64,000 bases of DNA from Aureobasidium sp. EXF-3400 (lineage: Eukaryota; Ascomycota; Dothideomycetes; Dothideales; Saccotheciaceae). A model generated the notes under the pieces. The model worked only from the letters and a program-made list of their open reading frames with translations, searched no databases and was not told where the DNA came from. Below, piece after piece: positions 37,645 through 48,870 of the stretch (its first letter is position 1; each line of letters opens with the position of its first letter). A program made the position numbers and the translations under genes. The DNA lies in assembly GCA_024195585.1 (NCBI GenBank), contig SWBL01000033.1, forward strand, positions 1 to 64,000, read 5' to 3'.

Positions 37645-39013
37645 ATGCTCATAGTTCGTGGTTCTTCCAAGTTCAACAAACTCTGGTTTTACAATGCTGC
37701 AACTAAAACACCATCTGGACGCGTCCTTCTCTTCACCACTATGATGTGGCTGCTCAGTTTCGCGTATTGCAAGAAGAAATTCTGGAGGGATCCTCATTCT
37801 GCATTCTTCGACAGCTCAACTGTCTATAACCAAGGCTATAGCAGTGTCCGTGGTCAGGAGGCATCCGAATTTCTTGAGACTCCACCATCATCTCCAACAC
37901 GTACCACGTCGACAAATCCTGTCATCTGTGCAGGAATCGTCACAGTGAGGCGCGACCATGTGCAATACCTCAACAAAACCATAGGCACCATGCTTGCTGG
38001 CCTGTCCCAAGAAGAACGAAGCGCGGTTCATGCCAGGCTTCTCTTTGCCGATACGGATCCACAAGTTCACCCGGATTACCGTCGACAGTGGCTTGAACGT
38101 CTAGACCACGTCGAAGCATATAACGTGTCAAGCAACACCTTCACTCATCTCAGAGCACTGGAAGACGCTCAGAACTTCTACGAGAAAGGGGTCTTGTAGG
38201 TGGACTCCGATGACTTCGTTACTGTCACAGCTTGCTAACGTTCCCGGTAGTGATTACGTTCATGTCCTCGATCAATGTCTAAACCAAACCACGGCGCCTT
38301 TCATCGCAATCTTCGAGGATGACATTGTCTTCGCGGATGGCTGGCTCTCGAAGACTATCCAAGGTCTGGCACAGCTTCGCACCCAATCAAATTTCTGGTT
38401 ATATCTTCGCCTCTTTTACACGGAAACCTCGCTTCGATGGCGGGAAGATCAAGATTTTTGGTACCAATACTTGTGGTTGACATTTCTGCTCCTTGCATCT
38501 GCATCTGCAGCTTGTTTGACACTGGTACGGTAAACGAACAAACCCGCACGGAGAGTGCTCACGTTCTCCACGATCGCTGTCTTCTCGCTTGCCACAGTGC
38601 CTGCCTTTACAGGTCTATACTTCATGATCGGCAAATACACCGTTCACGCACTCTCAGGAGTGACGAGAATGGACAAATATGGCTGCTGTACACAGGCACT
38701 TGTGTTTCCACGAGGTCAAGTTCTTGGTCTGATATCGTACTTCACGCAACGAAAAGCAGGACAACCCGATACCATGATCGAGGAATATGCAGACGGAAAC
38801 AGACTCGAGAGATATGCATTGTCGCGCCAAGTGGTCCAACATATCGGACTGGTGTCAAGCCGTGACAACCTTGAGATCAACACAAAAAGTACATGGGCTT
38901 TCTGGTTCGAAGCAAGTAACGCAGCCCAACTGCGAGCTGAGCACCAAGAGTTGTCGAAAGGAACGATCTGGAGGGCTAGCGGTAGAGATACTCCTGATCG
39001 ATCAGATAGCTAA
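37645..39013 (+). pseudogene. PGAP4-like GPI side-chain glycosyltransferase with in-frame stop (copy A)
   Basis: Exons 37645-38195 and 38251-39013 join in phase to give a protein colinear with copy B on the opposite strand. An N-terminal membrane anchor (VLLFTTMMWLLSFAYC) precedes FWRDPHSAFFDSS. Then comes a GT-A core with FIAIFEDDIVFADGWLS (EDD metal motif), two central membrane helices (LTFLLLASASAACLTL and FSTIAVFSLATVPAFTG), and MDKYGCCTQALVFPRGQ. Membrane helices inserted in a GT-A domain are the hallmark of PGAP4/TMEM246, which adds GalNAc to GPI anchors in the Golgi (family knowledge). A TAA at 38531-38533 falls in the loop between the central helices, and the frame continues unchanged after it. 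A 5' splice site-like GGTAAAC overlaps the stop, but using it would delete the second helix. Either a recent pseudogene or a sequencing error. Confidence 0.72.
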
Positions 39014-39318
39014 GGCACAACTGTTTGTGTCTCCGGCAGCAATGTGTATGTAGCTTACCCACGGAGAAGAAGATCTATGGACTGCGCCAAAACGAATAGA
39101 AGCGTCAGGACGGCTTCACGCTAGAGAGTAGGCAGAGTAGGCCACAATTCAGGTGGAAGATTTCGAGAGCAAGGAAAGCCGTATCTAGGTTCATAATTCA
39201 AATTGATGACAGTTTCATAGTTTCGCAGTCTATCTCGTCACTCTATACAGCGCTAAGACAAGAGTTGGATGACAACAAATGAGGCGCTGTTCACATCGCT
39301 ATCCCCTATGTGGCGTTC

Positions 39319-40699
39319 TTATTGACCGTATCTGTGTCGAGTCATATCGAGATGTTGCTGTTCAAGGTGATATGGTGACAGTCGCTCAAACGCCATGCTC
39401 CATATCGCTTGTGCCTCACGGTCCACCGTTCGTCGCACAGAGTTCTTGCCTGTAGAGAGATAATTAGAGTGAATGTCTTGTTGGATGTATCCAACATACC
39501 GAGATGTTGCATCATGACCGGATACTGCGCATAACGTGTGAGCCCTTGGTTGCGCGCTATATCATTCAAGATAAGATCCACCTGACCACTGCCACGATCT
39601 CTAAGCATGGTCAAGATTGATCTTGCTGTACTTCTTGGAAACACAAGACCTTGAGAGCAGCACCCAAATGCTTCAGCACGCACGCCTGGGCGAGGAGGAA
39701 GTAATGAAGCTTTGCCCGCTTGATAGAAAAGGACGATGAAGGCCGGGATTACGATCAGACATACTATTGCAAGCGTCCAATTGTCCACATATCGAGAAAC
39801 GCGAGGGTAACGCCTCCTCAGGATGAAAGTCAAGGCGACCAAAGGGATGGCAATTGCAGTCGTAATGACAAATTCATGATTGCCTCCGATTTTCTTGAAT
39901 GCCCATCCAATGGAACGTTCTTGGTTGATGATCCTAAGGAATAGCCAGTCCTGGGGATGGGTTGCAAGTTTCTTCTCAAGGTTCAAAAGATTGTTGAGAG
40001 TATACGACAGCCAACCGTCAGCAAAGATGACATCGTCCTCAAACATAGCGATATATGGTGAATCCGTGGTGTTCAAACAGTATTCAAGACCGTAAGTGTA
40101 ATCAAAGACGCCCTTTCGCTTGTAGTCGTGCAAAGTCTCCAAGTCTTGTATCATCGCATGATCTTCCGGAGTAACATCGTATGAGAAAGCTGCGTCCACT
40201 AGATTGCGAACTCGAGGGTCGTGCCAACTCGGGTGGTCTTCTGGGTTTGCGTGGGCGAATAGCACTCCAACATGGATGTCTGCTCTTTCCTGTGGTAGAA
40301 GGCCTTGCAAGGCACTGGCAACGGCGAGCTATGGTTGAGTCAGTCCTTTGATCAAGAAGAACAGTATAGTAACCTCCAATTCAAGCAGCAAGCTGTAACA
40401 GTTCGCGAGCCGATACTCACATTTAAGGGTTGTTCTCCAATTCTTTTGACAGACAGGAATACAGCGCATATGTTGGCAGACTCCGAAGCCTTGCGAGAGC
40501 GCTCAGGGACTTCCTCCAAGAAACTGAGTGACTGTTTCTCTCTATACGAGCTGTATTCTCGAACGAAAGCTCGGCTCTCGTCGAAGAATGCACTGCCCGG
40601 ATCGCGATAGAAGCTTGCTTTGCAGTACAAAACTGCCGCCAACCAAACGAAAGTGGCTATCGCTAAAGTACGTGCAGCGTTATTTCTGCCTGCCAACAT
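39319..40699 (-). CDS. PGAP4-like GPI side-chain glycosyltransferase (copy B)
   Basis: Three exons (40699-40421, 40328-39500, 39449-39319) with introns of 92 and 50 bp give 412 residues. An N-terminal anchor (TLAIATFVWLAAVLYC) is followed by SFYRDPGSAFFDES and a lumenal GT-A half with IAMFEDDVIFADGWLSYTL (EDD motif). A tandem pair of membrane helices (FVITTAIAIPLVALTFIL and LAIVCLIVIPAFIVLFY) comes next, then AFGCCSQGLVFPRS and a C-terminal GT segment ending after MMQHLG. This split GT-A topology matches PGAP4/TMEM246, so a role in modifying GPI anchors or a related glycan in the Golgi is likely (inference). It is complete and colinear with copy A, which lies tail-to-tail 0.3 kb away. The two have diverged widely in sequence, so the duplication is not recent. 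Confidence 0.78.
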
Positions 40700-41626
40700 C
40701 TTGCTGAGATATACGATGCTTTGGAGATGTAGAATGTTAAACGGAGAGGATGGGGGACACGCTGGGCAAGCAGAAAAACCATGTGCCTGCAAGGGTTTGT
40801 GCTTGAGGTCCAGATTTATCTCGAACCACTAATCCAAAAGGCACAGCCTCGCGGCAGTACGTATGTGCGACCCAAGTCTAAGGTGGATCTGAACAGTTGG
40901 GGATCAGTCTGATCCTCTTGGGATAGTATGGCGTGGTGTAGAGCGAAGTATCTCGACACAGGCTTCACGTCAACTTTGTTGATCCTACCTAATCTCTAGT
41001 GGCAGGATCGCATATGAAGACAATCGATGCGACCGCGTCACTCTGCATTCATCGTATCTCGGCCGAGATCACAGCTTCTAAGAGTGCCATTCAGATTCCT
41101 AGATGCTACTTGAATCTCCGGTTTGAGTTCGAAGTACAGGACTGAACTGCAGAAGTCCCCTTGTTTACTCCACAGTCTACGACTCTTGTGCTGTCAACTT
41201 TTACTGGGATATATATCGTACCTAGACCGTGGTCAAGATTCAATATGGGAACCGTGTCGATGAGCGATCCAGTTTTGTAGGTGTTTGAAGTAACTCGTAC
41301 GGTCACTAAATTCACACCTTCCGTCCTGTTGTCTTTCGCTTGGACGCTAAAGCCATCGTCGGCGATTCATGGTCAAAATCGAGTTAGGGAACGACGTCGG
41401 TGATTGGCCATCTTTACGAGCTTCTAGATGTCTGGTGCGGAACGGGAAGCCGTGAAGCTTAAACAAGCGACCGACCGTGTTGTTGCTTATAGATGACTTG
41501 CGGGGATTTCACTAGGTCTTTCACGGCACCCCATTCATGAATGCTTAGAGTACTAGGGATCCAAATAGTGCATATCTCAGTCATCCTAGCGATGGAATAT
41601 CATGTATGTTCGTAAAGATCTCCGGA
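40700..41626. other. intergenic region with possible second secreted-protein remnant
   Basis: Upstream of PGAP4-like copy B. On the minus strand at 41106-41345 a short frame reads like part of a beta-rich protein (GVNLVTVRVTSNTYKTG) but has no start, signal peptide or clear splice sites. It could belong to the possible secreted protein gene to its right or be unrelated. Confidence 0.3.
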
Positions 41627-42228
41627 CTAAGGCTTTCGAATCAACTCGACGTCAACAGATTTGGCCGTTACGCCAAGACGTAGGCCACGCATGTCTTTTG
41701 CATTCAACGTGCTTGTTTTGTTGAAAGAGGAAGGTCCGAGGGTCAGATCTATTTTCGTAGGCTTAACGATATCCGAAAAGGTTCCTGAACCTAAATATTG
41801 CTGGCGGCTGGTGGAGGCCAAATAGAGGTACATGTCTGCCTTGCAAATGTGGGTCATAAGATAGGCGACAACCTTGTACCATCGTTCTCATTGGTTCAAC
41901 TTACCAGCCTTCTAATGCGACCTCATTCTCGAGACCATTGCTCCAGAGATGTGTTCATGGCTCAGAAATGTAGACGGTACTGACGCCGTGAACAAGACCG
42001 AAGCCGATGGCAATTGAGAACTGATGCGTAAGGCTGAGCTTCCGTGCGTTGTTCAAGAGAACTACCTGCGTAACCCTAATTGAGATCAAGCTTGTATCTC
42101 GTAAGCTGAACCCATCGGCAACATCCCTTTTACACCTTAACAACCTGCGATATCTTGTCATGTATCAGGCTGGCGACGGTTCCGCCGACTAGCAGCGAGC
42201 AAAAAATCAATCCATGCAACTCATACAT
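41627..42228 (-). CDS. possible small secreted protein (tentative gene model)
   Basis: A tentative three-exon model. The ATG at 42228 opens MYELHGLIFCSLLVGGTVAS, a good signal peptide, ending at GTGTAA near 42135. The next piece, from 42065, reads VVLLNNARKLSLTHQFS and may end at a GTCAGT. A last piece of about 70 codons (ADMYLYLASTSRQQYLG to VDVELIRKP) ends at 41627. The phases agree, but the donors are weak. About 130 residues would result, with few cysteines. If real it is a small secreted protein of unknown function. The alternative is a decayed gene, since pieces appear in several frames. Its position next to a Zn2Cys6 regulator on the same strand says little. Confidence 0.3.
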
Positions 42229-42249
42229 CTGTGGCAAAGCATCTTCTCC

Positions 42250-43549
42250 TCAGAGCACTCGAATCTTTTTCTCCCCGATCTGCAATCCTTTGCTCTCAGA
42301 ACCATGACCTCCAGTCACAAATACCATGCCAACGCAATTGGTTCTATAAAAGTCAAAATTGGAAGCATGATATGATGGCGACATGGCCACCTCCAGAAAT
42401 CTGGCCTCTTCTGGTATGTCAGACATTTGCAACTCGGAGCCAAGATCGACGTCTAGGCTACAATCGCGGGCCATCTTCTCTTCGCTCTCGACAATGGCTT
42501 GTAGGTAAGCAACAAGATAGTCAGTATTGAAGATTCCTCTAAGGTTGATTTTCTGCAGTATGCCGATACAACGTCGGCGGATGACCGAGTTGCGGCAACT
42601 TTCCACGATGGCAACTAGACAAGTGACGACACCAGAACCAAGAGAAAACGCCGGAGGGGTATTCATTTGCGCTGGAGCTATGACTTGACTGGCGGTAAAG
42701 GTGGTGGTCGTCCAAAATAACGCTTACGGATCATCGTGGCCAGTTAACGTATAGTCCGAATCAAGTCGAACAAATGTTTGCACAAGCATTTCGAGTAGAG
42801 TTTTTGGGCAAGGCTTCACAATCACAACGTGTCGACCATTTGGCGTGAGCGGCCTCTCACTTGGACAACATCGCTCGTGAACGATCCGTAGACCAGCCCG
42901 TAAGTGAAATGAAGCCTTTTCGTCTCGACCAGAGAAAACCTCGTAAGTGAAAAGTAGCAGGCAGGCTACGAGGACTACCAAGACCTCATCATCTGTCGTT
43001 CTGGAACGCAAATCACCAATATATCTGCCCAATAGAGACAAAGACTTGTTGTAGTGCTGCATTGCGAACCGCCATTGATTGTGGTCTTGTGCACCGGTTA
43101 TCGCACGATGTATGCCAGCACACGCTGATGCCGCAGCAGCAATACATGGCTGTAGATAGACCAAGTCCAAGGCGATTTTCTCCCATGGGGTTCCAGTTGC
43201 CGAAGCACAAGGGAGCTGAAACAGCGTGACGCGACGGAAGAAGTCCAGGGCGATGCCATCAAGATCACTAAACCCGGTATTTGAACTCACGGGGCGAGGA
43301 CAAATGGCACGTAGTTGTCCTGTGGGTCGAGCAGGCGCCTTATAGCCACCACATGTACGACTCGCTCGGACGCAACGAACACAGGCCGGCTGCGTCTCGT
43401 CGCACTTGAGGTGACGTGCACTACACTACGATATCAACAAGGAGAGATATCAACACGTGAAGTTGTCTCGGAGTCACCCACCGGCAGGTCGCACAACCTC
43501 CATGACTATTTGAGTGCGATGTACGTTTCCAAAAGACGCGTCCTCTCAT
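42250..43549 (-). CDS. Zn2Cys6 fungal transcription factor
   Basis: Three exons (43549-43482, 43420-42728, 42688-42250) give 399 residues. The binuclear cluster GGCATCRARHLKCDE, then PACVRCVRASRTC, has all six cysteines with normal spacing (C-x2-C-x6-C-x6-C-x2-C-x6-C). The first 61 bp intron interrupts it after the second Cys, a position common in this family. The rest is the alpha-helical C-terminal part of fungal-specific factors: AAAASACAGIHRAITG, HYNKSLSLLG, VLVACLLLFTYEVFSGRDEKASFHLRAGLRIV and a CRNSVIRRRCIGIL helix. The middle homology region is absent, as in the shorter fungal_trans_2 type (inference). The second intron is only 39 bp, yet it restores frame and helix. It lacks a neighbouring biosynthetic cluster, so its target is unknown. 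Confidence 0.82.
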
Positions 43550-44469
43550 GATGGAGTAAGCGTGTGTATACGATGGCAGAATAGAAGATTGAATGACTGC
43601 GCATGGGACCCTGAGGAACGTTCCGCCGGGACCAACTCGTCTTGTTCAGCGCTAGAATATTCGTTACAGTGATGATGACTCAAGACGGAGAATGTAACAG
43701 TCAAAGACGCACGATTGGTTTGTCTAGAAGCCTATATATATGTTAGAGTTTCAAGCCAGGATTAGTAGCAGCTTTAACGGACGGCTACCCCTGAATAGAA
43801 CTTGAGCCAAGAACTCCCACTCCGCCGGCAGCAGCGAACAGCCCCGTCGGGGAATGTTGCTAACAGATACCCGTCGGAATGTTCTGAATCTGGTTCTCCA
43901 CCAAGTCGCTGCAAACTTTCGGACAACGACTTTCCTCATTCTACACGTCTAGCACTTTTCATTTCTCTTGCGTTATCTCTCACGTTTATCGACTTTCCTT
44001 GACACCCCATACTATAGTTCTGCAGCACAATATGTATGTATCGTAAGGAGCGACTAGCATTCTTAGGGAATTAGCGCAATATGCGATCTATGTTATTTCA
44101 ATATCGTTGCATCTCCGCAGAAGGAAGTGCGAATAAGCAAGATCAAGTGTATACAAGCTACGTACCCCGCGCCCAGGTCTTGGAATGGTATACGACTTTG
44201 TTTCAATAAAAGCCACATGACGTTATCCAAGAACGACCAAGACGGAACATGTAAACAAGAAACATAACAGTCATGTGCTTCTATTTCCCAAGCCAAAGGT
44301 CGCACATACAAAGGTCACAGAGATGAAAGAGGAAAGATGCAAAAAAGGTCGAGTGATGGAGAAAAAGGCAGTGTCAAAAATGCCATATTATATCAAATAT
44401 ATACACGATTCTAAGAGTCAGAAACAGCCCAAAAACACAGCTGCAGCTCTAGAAGAAAGAAAATCAAAT
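43550..44469. other. intergenic region
   Basis: Upstream region of the Zn2Cys6 factor and 3' region of the sugar transporter. It has TATATATA near 43732-43740, but no gene was recognised. Confidence 0.45.
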
Positions 44470-46158
44470 CTATGCCTTCTCAAGCATTTCATCACTAGGA
44501 GCGGCAGAAGTCTTGCCCTCGGCCTCAGCCTTGGCACGAGCAGAATCCCAGTCGCCGTTTCTCTGGCTGATCATGGGACGGTAAGCCTTGCTCTTCCATG
44601 CCTTGCCAACAGTGTTGTACAGCTCGTTGACCTCCTCAAGAGAAAGATCCTTGGTCTCGTAGATGAAAGTCCAAACAAAAGCAACGGCAATCCAGCAGAA
44701 GCCCCCCCAGATCCAGAAAATGTTGGGGCCGAGGTTGGCATACTGGACTTCGGTGAGGTAGGGTGTGATGAAGGCCAACAGCCAGTTGAAGAACCAGTTG
44801 GCGGCGGTGGTCATGGAAAGACACTTGGCGCGAACCTTCAAGGGGAAGATTTCTCCAGTGACGACCCATGCAGCGGGACCGAAGGTGGAGGCGAAGAAGA
44901 AAATGTAGATGCAGATGAATGCGAACTGAGCACATGCAGAAGTGTAGTCGGTGGGAGAGGTGGCGACACCGGCGGCAGCAACAACGTATTGCGAAATACC
45001 CATGCCGAGAGCACCGGCAAGAAGAACAGGGCGACGACCGAAGCGGTCAATAGCCCACAGACCAGGGAAGGTGGAGATGACGTTGATAACGTTGGTGATG
45101 ACTGAGAGAATGAAAGCGCTGGGCAGCCATTGGACGGAAGGGTCGGCAGGTGCGTTTCTGCTGAAGTATGAAGTACCGTAGTAGAAGATGAAGTTGACAC
45201 CAACAAGCTGCTGCAGGGACTGGAGAGCAATACCAGTGAAGGTACGCTTTCCGGTATTGCCCTTGAAGCACTCGAGGTATGAAGCGGTTCCGAGGGACAT
45301 CTCGTACTCGTAGTTGGCGGTGATCTCGGCAAGCTCGGCGGTGATGGCGGGGTGGTCTTCGGGAAGACGACGGAGGAAGTGGAGGGACTTTCTAGCCTTC
45401 TCCTGCTTGTTCTTCTTGATCAGGAAACGGGGGGTCTCAGGAAGCATGCACATTCCAATACAGAGAATGAGCGACCAGGCGAACTGGATGGCCAAGGGGA
45501 TGCGGTATGCGCCGCTGTCGTTGCGGTCCTTGGTGGCTAGAAGATGTTAGACGCTGGGAATTTAATGACGGGGAACTGCGCTTACCATAGTTGATCAAAG
45601 AGGCCAAAAGAAGACCAATGGTAATGCACAACTGGTAAGAACCAATGATGAAACCACGAATCCACTTGGGAAGAGTCTCGGCCTGGTACATGGGAATTTG
45701 AACGGAGACGAGACCGACACCAAGACCAGCGAAGAATCTACCGGCAATGAACATGCTCTGCTCAGTAGAAGCGACTTGAAGAATGACACCGAGGTTGAAA
45801 GGAATGGCAGCACAGAGGATGATACCCCACTTGCGACCAGTCCAGTCGGCAATGAGACCAGCAGCTAGGGCACCAACAAAGGTACCAACTGAGAGAATAG
45901 AGACGATCAGGGAGATCTTTCCGTGGGCGGCAGGGTCGTTGAATTGTTCAATCCAGTAAGGCATCTCTTGGATTCCGGAAATGGTACCTTTACATGTTAT
46001 GTTAGTGTCTTTCGTGGTAGCACATATCGTCTGCGAGGGGTCTTACCAGTGTCGTATCCGTAGAGAATACCAGCAAAGGCAGCAAAGGCACCGACCATGA
46101 TGGAAGGCCATGCTGCACCGACCTCATCGTCGGGCTTCTTTAATGAGAGGAAACCCAT
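44470..46158 (-). CDS. MFS sugar (hexose) transporter
   Basis: Three exons (46158-46047, 45987-45586, 45536-44470) give 526 residues; introns are 59 and 49 bp. Twelve membrane helices are expected. Sugar porter signatures are all present: ILYGYDTG and GIQEM near the start, GLIADWTGRKWG, QAETLPKWIRG, PETPRFLIKK, the substrate motif ALQSLQQLVGVNFIFYYG, IDRFGRRPVLL, GEIFPLKVRAK and FIYETKDLSLEEV. This points to a plasma membrane, proton-linked or facilitative monosaccharide transporter of the fungal Hxt/Mst type. Specificity between glucose, fructose and xylose cannot be read from sequence. Codon use is strongly biased to C-ending codons, typical of well-expressed genes, and this produces a long antisense frame. 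Confidence 0.94.
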
Positions 46159-46274
46159 GGTTGTGTGATGGGAGGTCGAACTATGAAGAGACCACGCAAA
46201 GGACAAGGAGTTGCGAGCGGGTTGAGTCGAAGATGAAGATCACTGACCAGTATGGAGTGGCAGGTTGCGTGCTT

Positions 46275-46280
46275 CTTATA
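46275..46280 (-). promoter_or_regulatory. TATA box of the sugar transporter gene
   Basis: TATAAG on the minus strand about 117 bp upstream of the ATG at 46158. The position fits a fungal core promoter. Not tested beyond spacing. Confidence 0.4.
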
Positions 46281-48870
46281 GAAGAACGGTTCCCGGGACG
46301 GAACCCACCTACGCACGCCAACCTTTCTCGAAAGCGACATTGGAAATTGGCGCCCCGCGCATGGATCGAAAGTCAACCCTCATCGCAACTCCCGTGTGCC
46401 AGCAAACCGTGTCCCAGATGCGGAGCATAAGCGTGGCCAGAGTAGGTTTGGGAGGATTTGGCTAATACCGTGTCGCGGGGCTTGGCCTCGAAAGCAAACC
46501 TAATGGTCGTCCCCATGGCACGCTAGACGTCATGGTTGTTTCTGCCAGGGCGGTACCCGACACGCGAGCGTCTGTTCACCCAGGGTTTCTCGTTACATCT
46601 GCATCGGTTCCTGACTATTGTCGGACCGGGAGATGGCCCATCCGCACAACGACTCCATATGGAGCACGGAAAATGCAGAATACCACCGAGGACAAGGCCG
46701 AATTGTCGGGGGCTCGCGGTGGAGACGTGGGGCATCCACAATCCCGAATGTCCGTTCTGCAATCCTGCGAGTGCCACCGTGTTTTGTGATCTTGTTGTCC
46801 TCAAGTTTGTCGAGTTATGTGGATTGTTTTGCTTCGTCGTCAAAATGTGTTTAGAATGACGATGCGGAAATAAGCACGCACAGGGCGTTTGCGCCCAGAA
46901 AGAAGGTGTGGAAACGCCGATGGAAGCCTTTCCTCAAGGCGTCTGTCTTATTCACGCCACCAGCTCCCTCCCTTGGCGCTCGTGAAAAGAGTCCAACAAC
47001 AGTTGGCGTAACCTGTTGCGGATTGACCTCCTGACACACAAGAGACCCGAGATGGCCCGGGGGCCTTGTTCCAACAATCCATCTCGCTCGTCAAAAGCAC
47101 CCCAGGTCCCGCAAAACATTTCTGCCTTGCTGCGGACACGAAATAGTTTCGGTGGTATCGCGGTCGCAATCAAAAAGGCCCACATGTCCTGGAGAATTCG
47201 CGAGGAGAAACCAACCCCCCACCGTCAACTCCTTCGACTCCCCCAAACTCCTCACTCGGCTCCATTCGAATGGACTCCAGTTTGATCAGATCCTGCTTCG
47301 CATCAACCCCAAAGTGATTCTCCGCACCTTCGTCTTGTCTCGCGACACATCTCCAGACTCGTTTGGCCAGAAAAGGCCCGAATTCCTCGTCAAAGCACTT
47401 GACGTCTGGATCCTGGAGTACTGGGGTGCGTGAACAAGAGATGGAGATTGCGGGCGACTCTGTAAGGTCTCATGAAGACTGGCTTGTTTAGTGTGTTCTT
47501 AAACGAATCACATTGGTCTCGGAGGGCCTCCCAGTCTCCAAAATCTGGTGATAAGAGTTAGTTTCGTAGAGTGAGGGCCCCGGCGCGAGGATTGCTGTCC
47601 AGGAAGGGCGCCGCACGAGAACAGTCGTCGCGGTGCCATCAAGTGTGATCTCGAAGAGAACGACTGGGGGGATTGATAGTAAGCTCTAAAATTGACGTCT
47701 GTAGTGCTGAATATATATATATCCAGACCATCCATCACCTACGTAGGTAGGAAGAGTCGGTGGCTGACGGAGGCTGTCCCAGATAGGAAGTGACCCCGTC
47801 GGGCTGACGGGCAAGCATTCTGGCCACTCTGTATCGATGGCAGGGTGGTCCCCCTTACGAGGTGCGAAAGGACTCAAACTGGCAGCAACGTGGGTTGTAT
47901 ACTAATGTCGAGATATCTGATACGAGTCCCCAATTTCCCTCATAGATATCTGCGTTCCTCATGTATTCCAAGACCATAGCTACGTTCTTCGTGTCGATAT
48001 CTCGAATCGGCGTTTTCACAGCGTGAAGCTTCCTCACGCTCGGTCAAAGTCAAATGCAACAAACATGAGTTCTTTCCCGGAAACCCACTTGATTAGAAGA
48101 CATTGCAGCAACATCGAAATCAAGCCTCGCGTGAGTATACCGGACCTCAAAAACAATCATCTACTCGCACCCAACTTCCGGTTCTCAAGAAATCAATGCC
48201 GAAGCAAACGCGATACCATCCCATCCGTCCTCACGTTGCCAACAAAACAGCGCAACGATACATAAACAACACTGCACAACACACACAGAGTACATGCACA
48301 TCACACGATCCGACCCGCAGCCTCCCACTCAAACCCTCGAATCGCGCACTCACAAAATCTATACACCCCACCTCTCTCCTTTAAAACACTCCGAGTCTCC
48401 GCTGCAAAAGGAGGAGAAGAAGAAGAAGAAGAAGAATAGGACCGACTACACTCGCTCGTTCTCGTTGCGCAAAGATGTTCGAGAACCTGTCAGATATTTA
48501 CACGTGCCTTTACGCCTTACGTGCCGGGAGTTATACGCAGACGGGAAAAGCTGTAGCCGAAGGGGCTCTAGGGAAAGTGATATCCGAGAGACGACTTTCG
48601 TTTGCCGAGTCGGTGATGAGACGGCAAGACTCGGGACGCCTGGCTAAATTTTGCTTGAACGGAAGTCAGCGGTTGTCGTTAGTCACGCCGATGCATCAGA
48701 TTTGTATGGTCTCATGAAAGTCGCATTTGAGCAGTAAACACAAAGAAGTCATAAAGATTGTTAGAAATTTGGTTCATTGGAATTTCGAAAAAGTAATAAA
48801 AAAAGAAAGACGTCACGGTATATACATGAATTTCCTCTCATAAGAGGAAGAAACAAAGAGAAAGCTTCTT
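46281..48870. other. long intergenic region between two transporter genes
   Basis: About 2.6 kb without a supported gene. Overlapping frames on both strands at 46523-46859 and 46850-47430 are of random character. It should contain the upstream control region of the sugar transporter and the 3' UTR of the amino acid transporter. TATATATATA occurs near 47711-47720. Its size suggests an extended regulatory region (inference). Confidence 0.45.
48414..48436. repeat. GAA microsatellite
   Basis: An uninterrupted run of GAA triplets of about 23 bp in the intergenic region. It is a simple repeat with no coding context that I can support. Confidence 0.8.

Noticed and set aside
38437..38865. 142-codon overlapping frame across the stop in PGAP4-like copy A
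   Set aside because: It does not carry the conserved membrane helices or the GCC...LVFPR motif, which stay in the interrupted frame.
44275..45105. 276-codon open frame antisense to the sugar transporter
   Set aside because: Same codon-bias shadow effect; no family features and the sense gene is certain.
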